A stretch of 5,672 bases of DNA, from NCBI GenBank assembly GCA_002299965.1, contig DBOM01000008.1:1-5672 (forward strand). Reading direction: 5' to 3'. The position numbers were made by a program, and so were the translations under genes. The notes beneath the pieces are model-generated. The model saw nothing but the letters and a program-made list of their open reading frames with translations, searched no databases and was not told the DNA's origin. This document shows positions 5,346 to 5,672 of this stretch, piece by piece. Source of the DNA: Caldiserica bacterium UBA646 (GTDB lineage: Bacteria > Caldisericota > Caldisericia > Caldisericales > Caldisericaceae). Positions within the stretch are counted from its first letter, which is position 1, and each line of letters begins with the position of its first letter.

Positions 5346-5672
5346 ATGAAAAGTACAATTACAAACTTAACAAAAGCATTTATTGGGGAAAGCCAGGCAA
5401 GGAATCGTTATACTTTCTATGCAAATCTTGCCAAAAAAGAAGGATTTGAGCATATCGCAGGGATTTTTTTGTTAACAGCTGAAAACGAAAAGGAGCACGC
5501 TAAATGGCTGTTCAGATTAATCAACGACCTTAAAAAACAGAGCGACGAAAACTTAGACGAAATAAAGGTCGAAGCTTCAGCTCCAACAATTTTAGGTACT
5601 ACTGCTGAAAACTTAAAAGCAGCAATAGCGGGTGAAAACTATGAACATACTGAGATGTACCCGGAGTTTGCA
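5346..5672 (+). CDS. Rubrerythrin, N-terminal part (cut by window end)
   Basis: Rubrerythrins are diiron proteins of anaerobes that reduce hydrogen peroxide in the cytosol using electrons from rubredoxin or similar donors. The 109 visible residues form the first part of the four-helix ferritin-like domain. Metal ligands and signatures align with the D. vulgaris enzyme: GESQARNRY with E15 (E20 there), AENEKEHAKW at 45-54 with E48 and H51 (E53, H56), and GENYEHTEMYPEFA at 96-109 with E97 and E100 (E94, E97). The last ExxH pair and any C-terminal rubredoxin-like Cys4 iron site lie beyond the window, so the subtype is unresolved. The ATG at 5346 has GGAGG at 5334-5338 with 7-nt spacing. The frame is open to the last base. 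It is a separate transcription unit behind the HU terminator, with its own promoter. Confidence 0.95.
   Translation, partial: MKSTITNLTKAFIGESQARNRYTFYANLAKKEGFEHIAGIFLLTAENEKEHAKWLFRLINDLKKQSDENLDEIKVEASAPTILGTTAENLKAAIAGENYEHTEMYPEFA

Overview
This is an AT-rich window (roughly one third G+C by eye) from a bacterium. It has lysine-rich proteins, good Shine-Dalgarno sites, sigma70/sigmaA-type promoters and short intergenic gaps. The start of a rubrerythrin gene suggests an anaerobe or microaerophile. TrmD followed directly by a PF09936-type SPOUT methyltransferase is an arrangement I associate with Thermotogae, Aquificae, Thermodesulfobacteria and Caldiserica-like lineages, but I cannot place the organism from the sequence alone.

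Layout, all genes on the + strand. (1) 46-1355: trmD and a second SPOUT-fold RNA methyltransferase, overlapping by 4 nt. trmD sits right behind a perfect -10 box with no Shine-Dalgarno, so its mRNA is probably leaderless. (2) 1356-1631: an intergenic stretch with a consensus promoter (TTGACA-16-TATAAT) and a leader of about 145 nt that can form alternative hairpins, one of them covering the next gene's ribosome binding site. (3) 1632-4737: three overlapping genes, a DUF1611/DgcN-like P-loop protein, a PP-loop ATPase that resembles MurL (the ATP-dependent UDP-MurNAc-L-Ala-L-Glu epimerase), and a GNAT acyltransferase. (4) 4715-4987: an HU-type nucleoid protein whose start lies inside the end of the GNAT gene, followed by a strong, probably bidirectional terminator. 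(5) 5041-5345: a gap with small hairpins, a short open frame on the minus strand and the rubrerythrin promoter. (6) 5346 to the end: the N-terminal 109 residues of rubrerythrin, cut by the window edge.

The most interesting part is the three-gene unit at 1632-4737. Characterised members of the DUF1611 family (DgcN) N-acetylate D-glutamate, and MurL epimerises a glutamyl residue through ATP-dependent activation. Finding homologues of both translationally coupled, with a GNAT, suggests an uncharacterised pathway acting on glutamate or a glutamyl peptide. This is inference from family resemblance and gene order, not something the sequence proves.
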